A program made the position numbers and the translations under genes. From assembly GCA_963555705.1 (NCBI GenBank), contig OY743168.1:25593128-25657127 (forward strand): DNA of 64,000 nt, in the 5' to 3' direction. Source of the stretch: Ligustrum vulgare (taxonomy: Eukaryota > Streptophyta > Magnoliopsida > Lamiales > Oleaceae). The notes beneath the pieces are model-generated. The model did not search any database, was not told the origin of the DNA, and saw only the letters and a list, made by a program, of their open reading frames with translations. Positions 1 through 11,072 of this stretch are shown here, piece by piece. Numbering within the stretch: position 1 is the first letter of the stretch; each line of letters begins with the position of its first letter.

Positions 1-413
1 AATATATAAAGAAAAACATCATCAAATTCTAAAAATAAGTTTAAAAAGATGAAGGAAATTCATGCACCAAGATCCAATCTTCAACTCAAGTTCTTGATTT
101 CTTTTTTAGTTTCTTGGAATTTCTTCTTCATTTCTTGTAGAATGTAGGTGAATAATGAATTGGAGATTTTAGAAGTCAAAAAGAGATTTTATCCTATTTG
201 GTCTAGAAAATAATTAAAATAAAAAATAAAAGAAATCGTAAAGAAAGTCAATCCAAATTGGAGAAAACCTAAAAAAAATTCGTGTACCGTCCGACTGCGA
301 TTTGCAAATCATGGCTGGACCACGACATACAACTCTCTTTCTCGGGCACAGGTGAACCACGACTTCAATTCCATTCCAATGCAATCCAATAGGTCAATCA
401 CTTACCCTGTATT
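1..413. other. AT-rich intergenic DNA
   Basis: No reading frame of note and no recognisable repeat was seen, apart from the left target duplication of the SINE that follows (400-413). Confidence 0.5.
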
Positions 414-647
414 GAAAAGGTATAGCCCACACCTTAAGGGCCCTAACCGACCCTGTCCTGAGCCATTGATTAAGGAGGTAAATTATAGGTTATGCCTCCC
501 AGAGCCAGGGTGGAGGTGTGGTAAGTCATAAATTCTGCTTGCCACATGACACAAATCCATTATTTCAGGATTCGAACCCTGAACCCGACTGCGTTGAGCA
601 CTTTTCCATCCCTCCTCTTTGCCACTGAGAGATGTGCCCTGGGGACT
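414..647 (-). mobile_element. tRNA-derived SINE, copy 1
   Basis: Read on the minus strand, the unit opens with CCCCAGGGCACATCTCTCAGTGG, which resembles a box A. About 60 bases further in comes GGGTTCGAATCC, a near-perfect pol III box B. The same unit recurs at 10809-11056 in the same orientation. It is flanked by a degenerate 14-bp direct repeat, ACTTACCCTGTATT (400-413) and ACTTACCATATATT (648-661), two mismatches apart. Box A, box B, length of about 234 bp and target duplication together indicate a plant tRNA-related SINE. The exact family was not identified. Confidence 0.8.
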
Positions 648-1441
648 ACTTACCATATATTAAATGTATATAACTTTGGTGTATTGTAATTGGTCCACCA
701 CTTGCCACTTTTAATTTTCACATGTCAACTTCTTGATGTATTATCATGTTGCCAAAGATCATTATTATCCATAATTATTAACTTAATATTAATCAAACAT
801 TATGTTTTCCTTTAATTTATAATAACTTGAACATATTTTGTCAAAATACTTTTTCATTTGAATCCTACTTTATGTAATTAAATGCGAATTATAAAATTAG
901 TACTATATTAATATATTTTTAATTAGATATATCTGTCATTTTGTCTAAATAAAATTTATATATTTTATGAACATAAACTGGTATAACAACCACCTTACTT
1001 GACCTCTATGAGTTTCATAACATGTCCTTATACAAAAATAGTGAGATGTGATATCAATCAATTGTACAAGATTTAATCACAGGTGTTGACACCTATGACT
1101 CCTACAATTACCTCATTCTTTGGTTATCGATACCAAATTTCTAGGTGTTTCACCTACAAGATTTTTCATGTGAATAATTCAAGTAAACATTTTCCACTCA
1201 TATTATGATATATCCCGATCAAACATATTCTAATCAAGTAATCACAAACATATTCTAATCAAGTAATCATACTTCATTCCTATCTTATGAAATCATAAAA
1301 TTCAATTAAGCACTTTCTAATCATATAATTAAGTAAAACATAGTATCAATAAAATTATTTAAGTAAATATACTCCACTCACATATTATGAGATCATATAA
1401 TTCAATTAAGTACATCCAAATTATATAAATCAAGTAAACAC
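648..1441. repeat. AT-rich older repeat DNA, left of candidate LTR
   Basis: No gene. The stretch contains a short tandem duplication around 1225-1275 and a GGTGTTGACACC palindrome near 1080. The latter reappears as GGTGTCGACACC near 3135, so 950-1441 and 2851-3444 probably belong to one older repeat split by the insertion at 1442-2850. Confidence 0.4.
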
Positions 1442-2850
1442 TGACAAGTGTATTTTATACACTTATTTATATGTTTAAATAAGAATAATATATTGTCGTT
1501 TTAAAATAAAAGCTACCTAATTGTTTATTATTTGTTTACAATACAGAAATATCTCAAAATCAAGTGAACTAAGGAAATGAAGCAAATAAAGGGCAAATGG
1601 ATGATAATTGGAGCTTACATCGTACACATGAGAAAAGGCTTGAAGTCAATTAGAAGAATTTAGAAGTGCGGGGACTCAATAGATCTAACTGGAAGATGGA
1701 GGACTGAAGGCGCAAATAAAATACGAGGATCTACTTAAACGGATTTCAAAGTTGGTAATTGCGTGACCATGTACCTTTCTACTGAGTGGCCGTGCAACCA
1801 GACGAGAAATCAATAGAACCTCAAATCTACAACTAGGCAGCTACCAGGTTTAGACCTGCATGGCCGCGTTGGTTTCCAGATGGGCTGACTGTGTGCCTGT
1901 TTTGCATGATTTCAATAAGGTTTCTCCCTTATTTGCCTAGGTTTTCTCCTCATGCATTACATTTACATAGTTTCTAAAACACATAATTCATTGTTCTATC
2001 ATTCAAATCTTGAAGGCGAAAATCAAAGAAAAAGGAGGGGAAATCTAAAATTATCACCGGGGAGCAAAATACTTGTTACAATATTTCATTTTCTTTGTTA
2101 ATTTGATAAAATCTACATGCGTAGTAATTTATATTTCTATGTTTTTATTTCTTTATTGATGAACGACTAATTTCATAGTGGGGATATTCGATGTAGCTTA
2201 GTTTTACGTTTTTATAATTCTATATAATTATAGCTTTACACTTTCGTTGCATGTGTTGATTTTATTTTATATTTAATGTATGAATTAATTCGTGACTAAT
2301 TCATAGATTTAATGGGTTGTTTTCTTAATTCGAGAGATGAGTTAACAACCTATATCTAGGAGTAAAATCGGGTAATTGGATAAAAGATAGAGATATACTT
2401 TTATTATTAATGCGATCTCTACATGAATTCTTATATGCCATGCACCTAACTATTATGACTTACTGTCTAGAAATACGATTGACTAATTAGGTAGAGTTGA
2501 TTTAAACTTGAGAGAGAAATTTCATATGCACAAGTAAATTCGATCGAGTGCATAATATGAATAAAACCATAAAATTGAAATTAAAAGTATTGACTAAGTG
2601 AAATCGGATGTCCCAACACTTACAAACATCAATTTAGAATATTTAAATATTTTTTATTTTCTTTTGCTTTTATTTAGTTTAATTTACTATTTTAATTTAG
2701 ATAAATCATCTCAATTTGATCGTTCAAATAAGGTGAGAACTAACACAATTTCGATACTTAATCACAATCTCCATGGGATGATAAATCGGACTCAAAAAGT
2801 CCACTTTATTACTTGAATGCAATATCGTATACTTACGATTAATCACATCA
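1442..2850 (+). mobile_element. candidate solo LTR (Ty3/gypsy-like)
   Basis: The segment starts TGACAAGTG and ends CACATCA. It is bounded by AACAC (1437-1441) and AACAT (2851-2855), a possible 5-bp target duplication with one mismatch. Flanking DNA on both sides has the same style of TAAACATAT/CTCACTCAC sequence, as if one older repeat had been split. The interior has no coding capacity: a 72-codon frame at 2598-2816 has no family features. The 3' part, with 'ctccatgggatg' and a run to GTATACTTACGA, resembles the end of plant gypsy LTRs as I remember them. An alternative right edge is at 2614, with an exact AACAC repeat at 2615-2619. No second LTR was found, hence solo. Confidence 0.4.
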
Positions 2851-3444
2851 AACATATTACATTCACATATAATTCAAATAAACATATCTCACTCACCTCA
2901 ATTAATGGATGAAAATCTCTTAGAATAGCTTCTCGTTGAAATGGGTGTCTTTCCACTAACTTTCTGCGGAGTATGTTGAGAAATCTATTTACAATTCCTA
3001 TTGCGAAGATCTCTATGGGGCCTATAATAAATCATTAGAAACATCTTCGAGATTTATACACTTTACAGATCTCAAATCAGAGTTGTAACGCAAAAGTTAT
3101 GGTAGAATGAGGTTGCGTCGCCGAGCTGCCTGTCAGGTGTCGACACCTATAGTTTGGTGTCTACACCAAGACGTTAGAGAGACAATTTTCATGATTTTTT
3201 ACATAGGTGGTGACCCCAGACATGTAGGTGTAGACACCTGCATGTCTGCAATGAAAAACTAGTGCGCCAAACCTTTATTTTTGATCAATTTGAAGCTCCA
3301 AAACTAGGAATCTTTGGAATAGAGTAGAGAAAATGTTATTTAGCCAGTATAGGATGTTGGGAACAAGCTACTTCATCAACTTGCAAAAATGGAGATTTCA
3401 TTTGAAAACTTTTTGGATTTTTCTTCTAGCTTCACCCTAATTAT
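2851..3444. repeat. continuation of older repeat DNA
   Basis: Non-coding. It carries three GGTGT-NNN-ACACC-type inverted motifs near 3135-3235, like the one near 1080. No open frame longer than a few dozen codons. Confidence 0.35.
3430..3444 (+). repeat. left 15-bp target-site duplication
   Basis: CTTCACCCTAATTAT here matches CTTCACCCTAACTAT at 5229-5243 with one mismatch. The two bracket the 1.78-kb insertion. Confidence 0.7.
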
Positions 3445-5228
3445 ATCTAAGGTGTTAGCCCAAGAGTAAACTAAACAAGAGGGGGGTGAATTGGTTTATA
3501 AAACTTTTTCGATAAATAATCTCAAACTTAAAAACCAATGAGTACAAGTATGAGCACTTAGTGTTGTAAGTAACTTAACTATCAATGTAATGTGCTATGA
3601 ATGTGTAAAGTTAATTGATAAAGTAAGTATAGCACTTAGATATAGTGTTGCACAATATAAATTGATAGAATAGAGTAAGTGCAATGTAAGTAAGTAAAAG
3701 GGATAAGAGAATGCAAACGCGATTTATGGAGGTTCAATCAACCAACGTGATCTACGTCCCCCGTTACCTAGCTCTCCGTCACGAGCAAGGCCAAATCCAC
3801 TATATTGATAACTTACAACAAGGAGTATCGAATCCTTAGGTGACTTTACAACAAGGAGCACCTATCCTTTACAATCGAGTTTTCACAAGGCTCTCGAAAC
3901 CAACAATCGAGTTTTCACAAGGCTCTCGAAACCACAAGATATAATGAATTGAATTTACAATTGAAATAACTCTCTTGACAAATGATATACTCAAATTAAG
4001 TACCGAGAGAGTTAGGCTAACACTTCAATAGATAGCAATGAATTAAGCTCGAGTGTTAAGGAAAAACTTTGATGCAAATGATAATGAAAAGTTCAATACA
4101 ATCGAACAAAGTTTTTCAAATAATCTCTTGTTAAAATATTGAATCAAATTAAGTACCAAGAGATGCCACACTTGAATAATTAACAATAAGTTAAGCTCAG
4201 AGTGTTTAGGCAATGGAACTTTGATGAATCAAAAGATAATGAAAAATGTAGCACAAAAATCAAAGTTCCTTAATTGGAATTTCTTTCTTTTAAAAGATTA
4301 AAACAAGTTTAGAACAAAGAGAGACTTACACTTCAATTCCAATATAGTGTGAAGATGTTGAAGAAGTTTGAACAATATAAAACCAAGAATCTTCACAAAA
4401 CTTTCTTCCAAAAACTTTGATGATTTGATAAAACAAAGTTTAGATCAATCAAAGTATTCTAATAAAGATAGATAAATATAAATCAAGTAAGAACAATGAA
4501 TTTTTCACAAGAAAGCCTTTCTAAAGTCTCTTCTATGTTGTTAAAAATGAATGCAAGAGAGAAGGCTATTTATAGAGCAAATTTCGCACATACTGCTTTT
4601 TGCGGTCGACCTATTCAGCCATACGGTCGACCTCAGTATAGCCGTTGCAAGAAAATATCCATTGAGTTCAAAATCATGCAGTGCGGTCGACCGGTTGTTG
4701 TCATGCGGTCGATCGGTATGTATCATGCGGTCGACCGGTTCAATTTGAGGTCGACCGGTTCAATCAAATTTTTAAGATTTTGATTTTGCAAGGCTTTTTG
4801 ATCAAGGTTGATTTTGAAAACGATATTTTAATGGTTTAAAAATGTTTCTTGAGCTTTATGAAATGCATTGCTAACTATTGATGCATTAACCTTACATAAC
4901 ATTGAAAAGCAATTTGTAAGATCTCAATTCTTTGTAGGCTTCATTGCTTGGTCTTCATGCTTCCCGACTTGAAATTTGATCTCGAATATCTTCGATTCTT
5001 TCTTGATCTTATTTGCGTCTCATGTGCTTGATCACATATTTTTGATTTATATCTTTGATAGAAGATTTGAACATTGAATGCTTTGAATATTTATCATTAT
5101 ATGAAATACTTGAAGCACACTTGTTAACAACACAATATATTCTTGTTTGTTATGATCAAAACAATAAAGTTAAGTTAATCATAGGTCAACATAAGAATGT
5201 GATGGTGCATATATAAGAATACACTTCT
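3445..5228 (+). mobile_element. 1.78-kb non-coding insertion with 15-bp TSD
   Basis: The 15-bp near-perfect direct repeat at both edges marks an insertion. That length is typical of target-primed (LINE/SINE-type) insertion, not of LTR elements (5 bp) or most DNA transposons. Inside are the phrase 'agaggggggtgaattgg', common in plant repeats, a 32-bp tandem duplication (about 3872-3935), a degenerate 170-bp duplication (about 3965-4250), and five or six copies of the palindrome-rich motif GGTCGACCGG at 4600-4760. Short frames at 4496-4783 and on the opposite strand are by-products of the GGTCGACC repeats. No reverse transcriptase, TIR or LTR could be recognised, so the class is open. Confidence 0.55.
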
Positions 5229-5243
5229 CTTCACCCTAACTAT
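5229..5243 (+). repeat. right 15-bp target-site duplication
   Basis: Partner of 3430-3444. Confidence 0.7.
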
Positions 5244-6264
5244 GACTATGACTAATAAGAGTATGCTTCTGTACTTATAGTTCATTTTTTTTTTTTTTAA
5301 TCATTTTTTAATTGTATTAATCATGATTGTTGATAAGCTTCCTTCATAGAAAGCCATCTGGTGTAAAATAGTTTGGCCTTTGTTAATTAACATAGCCATT
5401 ACAATTTATAAACAATGAATTTTTCAAATCATTTTTTAACACTCATTTTCTCCATCCATTTTTTAATCACGTATTTTATCAAAAAATATAAATAAACCAA
5501 TTTATTATTATAGTGTTACTGAATGGAGCCTTAATGTGTCACTGCTAGGGTTATAGGCTAGACAAATCATTTTTTCCAAATTCTCACATACCTGTTTAAG
5601 GAAGAATTTTAGTGATTTTCTTCCATGTTTGATTATTACGAAAGTCCTAATGATGTCTAGATATTATGTTTTTGATGTCTATGTAAAGTGTTAGCTTCTA
5701 TTTGGTAATTTTTTTTTTTGGCTTATAAACAAAAAATGTAATATTTTCGAGGTAAAATATGTAGTTAAAAATAATTTTGATAAATATTTATGGTTAAAAA
5801 GTGGTTTGAAAAAACGAATTGCTTAAAAATATGTTTATAAATAATTTACCAAACGGAAGCTTAATCACCTTGTTTCATATAAAAATTTTCATGTGCAAAT
5901 GGTCGCCTATAATGAAAGTTATGATAAGTCAGAATAGGCATCTTAAAATTAAGATTTCGATACTTTCGGTATTGAGCCGTCTTTAAAAATTCACCAATGA
6001 TAATTTATGGGTCAGTCTTACAAATCGATTTCATATTTCTGAAGTCCGACTGTCTCGTAGAGCTACTGAATGCTTCCAATGGATATTGAAAGAATTCAAA
6101 TGATCATCTCGAAAATATACGTTCTCAATGTTTTTCTTAAATTGTGATTTTTATGATTTTTATTTATTTCTTCCACAATAACATCTCAAGATTAATTTAT
6201 TTTATTTTATGACATCATTAATTACTAGTGGGAACTGTCATAATTTTCCGGGATATTAAACATA
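5244..6264. other. AT-rich intergenic DNA with one MITE
   Basis: No gene seen. The only recognisable structure is the MITE at 5692-5863. Confidence 0.4.
5692..5863. mobile_element. MITE, GTTTGGTAA family, copy 1
   Basis: The left end AGCTTCTATTTGGTAA and the right end TTACCAAACGGAAGCT are inverted repeats with two mismatches. The core, with TTATAAACAAAAAATGTAAT and a run resembling AAATATGTGGTTAAAAAG, recurs near 7905-8079, 8637-8775, 9590-9720 and 23042-23204. This is a dispersed family of about 170-bp AT-rich MITEs. The superfamily was not determined. Confidence 0.65.
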
Positions 6265-6272
6265 AATGTAGG

Positions 6273-7086
6273 TAGGAGTGAGCAAAAAAATCGGAACCGA
6301 TATAACCGAATCGGAACCATATGGTTTTAAGAAAATAAAATGTTCTCGGTTCGATTCTCTATTCCGCTTTTAGAATCGAAAAATCGAAGTTACAACCAGG
6401 CCTTTGATTCTACTTTATTTTTTTTGATGGTTTTAATTGGTTGTCCTAAAACTAAAAATCAAAAGAATTTGTAATTTTTTTGTGTAAAGTGAAAATGATT
6501 AAACTCTTTTTTTTTGAAATTTGTTACGTCTCTACCTCATTTTAACCTTTAACTTCACACTTGGACTGAAATTCTTAGTAAGTGAAAATAGAATGAGACT
6601 AACTTATTAATAAACGAAGATGTAAATGATCACGATGGAGTTAATTAAATATTTAAATACAAATATAAAAGAATTAATAATAATAATGCGTTTAAAACTC
6701 ATTATTCACCCCACAAGTTTATTATGACTTCCTACCATGCTCGAAAAACCTTCCAGACAATTTTTTTTTATATTTTGATTTATGAATATCTTTTGTTTCA
6801 TGGAGAATTATATGCTTTATTCGGGGTGAAAGGATTTTCAAAATCATTGATCCTTGTATATTAGAAGTTTATTTCTGGTTATTGGCTCGTTTCCTAAGGC
6901 CTGATATTCCTCGATAAGGCCCCCGAAAAATAATCATTATTGTAGAACCGAATTAGAACCGAAAACGAATGATTTGGTTCTTACGATTCAATGGAATCGA
7001 ATGGTTCCATTTTACAACAATCGAAAAGTATGGTTTGGTTCCGGTTCTTAAGATACCCGAACAGAAACACCCAACCCCCACCTCTA
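6273..7086. mobile_element. hAT-like non-autonomous element 1
   Basis: The ends are TAGGAGTGAGC and, inverted, TAGAGGTGGGG, the usual TAGGGGTGGGC-type hAT terminus. The flanks are AATGTAGG (6265-6272) and GATGTAGG (7087-7094), an 8-bp target duplication with one mismatch, as expected for hAT. The interior near both ends is rich in subterminal AACCGAA/TCGGTT motifs, and there is no transposase frame. Confidence 0.7.
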
Positions 7087-7090
7087 GATG

Positions 7091-7803
7091 TAGGGCTGGG
7101 CAAAAGAACCGAAACTAGCAATTCGGTTTGGTTCCGATTAAATCCCTGTTCAATTCGGTTATTTCAAAATTTTAAATTGTTTCGATTTTAAAAAATAAGA
7201 ACCATTCGATTGCGTTCGGTTTCGAATCTAGGTTCAGCAATTGAACCAGAACCAACAGAACCAAACATGATTTTTATTTTTTTAAATATAAATTTACAAA
7301 AAAAATAAAAACAGAAATAAAAACCATCAATTCTTAATCTTAATGCATATTACCCAACAGCCATTAGTCAATTCAATATTATAATAACTACAAATAAACA
7401 AGTAATAAAGAAAAAACCTAAAACTAAATTATTTTTCTTTCACTGGTTCTGTCGTCTAGCTTTAAACATTCAATGGTCAGTTATTCAAGAATCAATAAAT
7501 AACTCTCCATCTCACAATTAGTTGTTATCTTGTTTTCAATGATTTGCTGGACTTGTATGGATGTTTCATGAGGAAATGAGGAACTACGAGCAAAAATTGA
7601 AGAATTTTTACACGGAGCACATACACACAGACGAAGAGATATGTTATTGTCTAAAATGGAGTAAATATTTTGATATTAGGGAACCGGAACAAAACCAGAA
7701 CTTAACAGTTCGCTTCTTCTTAAAAGAATCATCAATTCTTAATTTGATTCGATTTCTTTGAAACCAGAATCATATGGAACCATGTCCAGACTGCCCAAGC
7801 CTA
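7091..7803. mobile_element. hAT-like non-autonomous element 2
   Basis: It begins TAGGGCTGGGC, overlapping the right target duplication of element 1. It ends GCCCAAGCCTA, whose inverse is TAGGCTTGGGC. The interior again carries ACCGAA/TTCGGTT subterminal motifs. A possible 8-bp duplication, TCTAGATG (7083-7090) and TATAGATG (7808-7815), sits four bases beyond the apparent right end, so the right edge is uncertain. It is related to, but diverged from, element 1. Confidence 0.6.
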
Positions 7804-7889
7804 CATATATAGATGTGCTCCAAACCACGAGTAAAAATGATCCACTATAAATAAGGAACACAATTGTATCAAATTTTAGGCATTGAGCT

Positions 7890-8079
7890 TCTGTTATGTT
7901 AAAAATAGTAAAAAAAAAAAAAAAAAATTATAAACAAAAAATATGATATTTTTAAGATAAAATATGTGATTGAAAAGTAGTTTGAAGAAATGTATATAGT
8001 TGACTAAAAAACTGGTTTAGAAAAATATATTATTTATAATTTTGTTTATGTATAAACAATTTATCAAACGGAGGCTAAA
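7890..8079. mobile_element. MITE, GTTTGGTAA family, copy 2
   Basis: Same core as 5692-5863. The right end ATCAAACGGAGGCT inverts to AGCCTCCGTTTGAT; the left end AGCTTCTGTTATG is decayed. It contains an A17 homopolymer near 7911. Confidence 0.5.
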
Positions 8080-8259
8080 AAAATTCGTAAGCACAACCAA
8101 GAAATTAAATTGCAAAACAAAATCTAAAGATAAATAAAAAGAAAATAATCCTTCGTATTGTCCTTTTGTCTTTTGATACGTTAAAGAGTGAAAATAAATA
8201 TGCAATCTTGAGTCTTGACCTTACGCCACTATTACGATTGAGTCCAAATTGCTCCACAA

Positions 8260-8262
<3 letters not shown>

Positions 8263-8298
<36 letters not shown>
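8263..8298 (+). repeat. (GA)n microsatellite
   Basis: About 18 uninterrupted GA units. Confidence 0.97.
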
Positions 8299-8301
<3 letters not shown>

Positions 8302-8636
8302 TTCTGTCGAGATTTTATAAATTGAAACGGGGGAGTATTTATAAATAAGTTTACCAAACACTTGTTAAGTTTGTGAATGAGTCTTCTATAAATTTATTTT
8401 CAACCACACATTGACACATAAATAAAATACTCTACACATAATCCCAAAATTTTTCTCTAGTTTTTAAAAATATATTTTCCAAAAAAATCATTATTCAAAA
8501 CATTATTTTTTCATTATAATGTACATCTGTCTGGTACAAATTCATAGTTCTGTACCCAAAACTTTTCTTAAGCTTCTTCGAAAAATTCATTAACAGGAAT
8601 TCGAACTTTAACCTATTTGGTGATGGGAATTTTGGT

Positions 8637-8775
8637 TATAAACAATATTTTAATATTTTTGAAATAAAATACGTGGTTGAAAAGTAATTTAAAAAAATTA
8701 CATATTGTTAAAAAGTAATTTTGTATTGTCATAAATATTTATTTTTAAATATAAAAAAAGTTACCAAACACATGC
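8637..8775. mobile_element. MITE, GTTTGGTAA family, copy 3
   Basis: The core matches 5692-5863 (TATAAACAATATTTTAAT, then ACGTGGTTGAAAAGTAATTT). The right end is GTTACCAAACACATG; the left terminus is eroded. Confidence 0.45.
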
Positions 8776-8779
8776 CGAC

Positions 8780-8884
8780 ATGACGAAAGTCAGAGACGAG
8801 ATAAAAAGATATTTAGAAGATATTTTGCCTATGGATCCCTTTGAAGGGGTGAAATCGAGGTTGGGGAAGATATTTTTGGATTAG
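8780..8884 (+). other. 34-codon frame of unknown origin
   Basis: A short ATG-to-TAG frame with a protein-like composition (alternating charged and hydrophobic residues, including the string ILPMDPFEGVKS). It is denser in GC than its surroundings and may be a fragment of a captured exon. No family was recognised, and the length alone cannot support a gene. Confidence 0.15.
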
Positions 8885-9110
8885 ACCGACTCAAGCTTAG
8901 TCACGTGGCATGATGTTCTTGGATCTTTATCTTAACATGCCATTGGGCTTTACAGGTGTTGGGTCAACATGTACAGGTGTTTGATTCGAATTGCATCACT
9001 TGGTCTAGGTGATCGTAATAAGAAAAAAATGGGTGATGATACAGTGATAAAAATATTTAATTTCACTGTCAAGTAGCTTTTCCCTAAGAAATTTGGGGGG
9101 TAAACGTAAT

Positions 9111-10670
9111 CCCTAGGAAAAGACAAGAAAAAAAGAAGGTGGGATTCATCATTTTTAAAATCAACATTTTTTAAAATTCAATTATCCATGTATCACTTTT
9201 CTCTCTTCATTTTCCTATCCCACGCTCCCACCCCCACCCACCCACTCACCCACCCATCCACACACACCCCTAATACATTTTTTTATTTACTTTTTTTCTT
9301 TTTAGATTTTTCAACATAAATAAAAATAAATAAAATTTTCGTTGATTTCATATTATATGATTTAATGAGATCTTCAATATGAGTACAATATTAATTTATA
9401 ATTTTTTGTTATTTTAAAAATAAATTTTTATTACATGATCTTTCTTTTAACATTTTTATGATTCATTAAACGGTACAAAAAAGCTTAAATTTATACTTAA
9501 ATTTTTTTTGTGATAATTTATGCTTAAATTGAACTGATTAAAATTGATGTTTAAGTGTTCGACGACTATTTAATGAGGAGAATATATTTTGGTGTTTTTG
9601 AAGTAAATTATGTGATCAAAAATTGGAGAGAGAAAATATATGTGGTTAAAAATTGGTTTAAGAAATTGTGTAATTTAAATTGTATTTTAATGAACTCATT
9701 AATGAGCTAGCTGAACACTCACCAATTACCATTTGGGGAACAAATACATTATGATTACATTTCATCCCTAAAAAAATTTAACACAATAAAAAGAATTTTT
9801 TTTAAGTGACACATTTACATGTAAAAAAATAAAATTAAAAGAACAATAATTTAAAGGTAATAAATATTATTTTCAAAATAACAAAAATTTATATATTAAT
9901 ATTGTATTCGTATTAAAGCTCTTAACTAATAATATAATATGAAATCAACGAAATATATTTATTTATTTTTATCGATGTTGAAAAATTTAAGAAGATAGAA
10001 CCAAAAAAAAAAAAAATTGTAAATGAAAAGAGTAATAAAGGTAGGTAGGGGATGTGAAGGGCGTTGGGGTAGGGGGTTAGAGTAGAATTAACTCTTCCTT
10101 AGTGCTTAACTTTAATATGTAAATGTGTCACTTAACCAAAAAAACTGTTTTTATTGTGTTCAATTTTTTTGGGGATGAAATGTAATATAATGTATTTGTT
10201 CTCCAAATGGAAATTGGTGATAATCTAAACATCAATTTTAATCAGTTCAATTTAAGTATAAAATATCACAAAAAAATTAAGCATAAATTTAAGCTTTTTT
10301 TTTTCTACGGTTTAATGAATCAAAATGTTAAAAAAAAAAAAAAGATAATTTACATATAGTAAAAATTTATTTTAAAAATAAAAAAAATTATATATTAATA
10401 TTGTACTCATATTGAAGATCTCATTAAATCGTATAATATGAAATCAATGAAAACTTTATTTATTTTTATTTATGTTGAAAAATTTAAGAAGAAAGAACAA
10501 AAAAAGTAAATGAAAAAGTGTAATAGGGTGGTGGATGGGAATGGGGGCGTGGGGTAGGAAAACGGAGAGAGAAAAGTGATGCCTGAGTAATTGGATTTTA
10601 GAAAATGTTGATTTTAAAAATGATGGATACCACCTTTTTTTTCCCCATTGTCTTTTACTGGGGGTTTCGT
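9111..10670. mobile_element. 1.56-kb foldback (long inverted-repeat) element
   Basis: The left arm runs from about 9111 to 9850 and the right arm from about 10110 to 10670, inverted. Matching blocks include AGAAGGTGGGATTCATCA versus, inverted, AAGGTGGTATCCATCA, and the wording around ATCAACATTTT, ATTTCATATTATA, TAAGCTTAAATT and AACAAATACATTAT. The left arm is interrupted at about 9553-9720 by a MITE. The loop (about 9860-10060) holds a third copy of part of the right arm in direct orientation, so the structure has three related segments. Its tips bear AGGAAAAGACAAG (left) and, inverted, AGTAAAAGACAAT (right). No transposase and no clear target duplication were found. An 82-codon frame at 10456-10704 only reflects the repeat. 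Confidence 0.7.
9553..9720. mobile_element. MITE inserted in left arm of foldback
   Basis: This segment is absent from the right arm. Its core (ATTGGAGAGAGAAAATATA, then GTGGTTAAAAATTGG) matches the MITE at 23042-23204, so it arrived after the inverted repeat formed. Confidence 0.5.
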
Positions 10671-10808
10671 TCAACAAAATTTTACTCGAAATTAGGTGCC
10701 TCACTCATGACTCAAGTGCTCTTGCACAGAGAACACCTTTAAGATCGACTTAAAATTTTTTACCAGAAATTACATACAAACCAATGAAACGTGAAGTATC
10801 CTTTGTTA

Positions 10809-11056
10809 AAAAAAAAGGGTGTAATCCACACTTTGAGGGTCCAAACCGATCCTGTCCTGAACCATTAATTCTAGTTGTAAATCACAGGATGTGCCACCCA
10901 GAGGTCAGAGTGGATGGTACTGAAGGTCCCCACGAGTGATGGTAACTCATGCTTGCCACAAAGTGAAATCCATTTTCAGGATTCGAACCCTACACCCTGC
11001 CGCGCTGAGCGTGTTATCAGCCCTCCCCTTTGCCACTAGGAGATATGCCCTGGGGC
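10809..11056 (-). mobile_element. tRNA-derived SINE, copy 2
   Basis: Same family and orientation as 414-647. On the minus strand it opens CCCCAGGGCATATCTCC, carries the box-B-like GGGTTCGAATCC, and ends in a T-run. It is flanked by a 16-bp target duplication with one mismatch, GAAGTATCCTTTGTTA (10793-10808) and GAAGTATCATTTGTTA (11057-11072). The clean duplication makes this the younger of the two copies. Confidence 0.87.
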
Positions 11057-11072
11057 GAAGTATCATTTGTTA

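Larger units (their letters stand above)
8080..9110. other. AT-rich intergenic DNA
   Basis: Holds the GA microsatellite, one MITE and a 34-codon frame (8780-8884), listed separately. Nothing else could be supported. Confidence 0.4.

Noticed and set aside
540..600. tRNA gene
   Set aside because: Box A and box B belong to a SINE with TSDs; no cloverleaf could be drawn and the copy is repeated at 10.8-11.06 kb.
4496..4783. Three overlapping frames of 61-95 codons
   Set aside because: All are translations of GGTCGACCGG repeats on both strands; no family signature.
8166..8348. 60-codon frame with Arg-Glu repeats
   Set aside because: Translation of the (GA)n tract; no other support.
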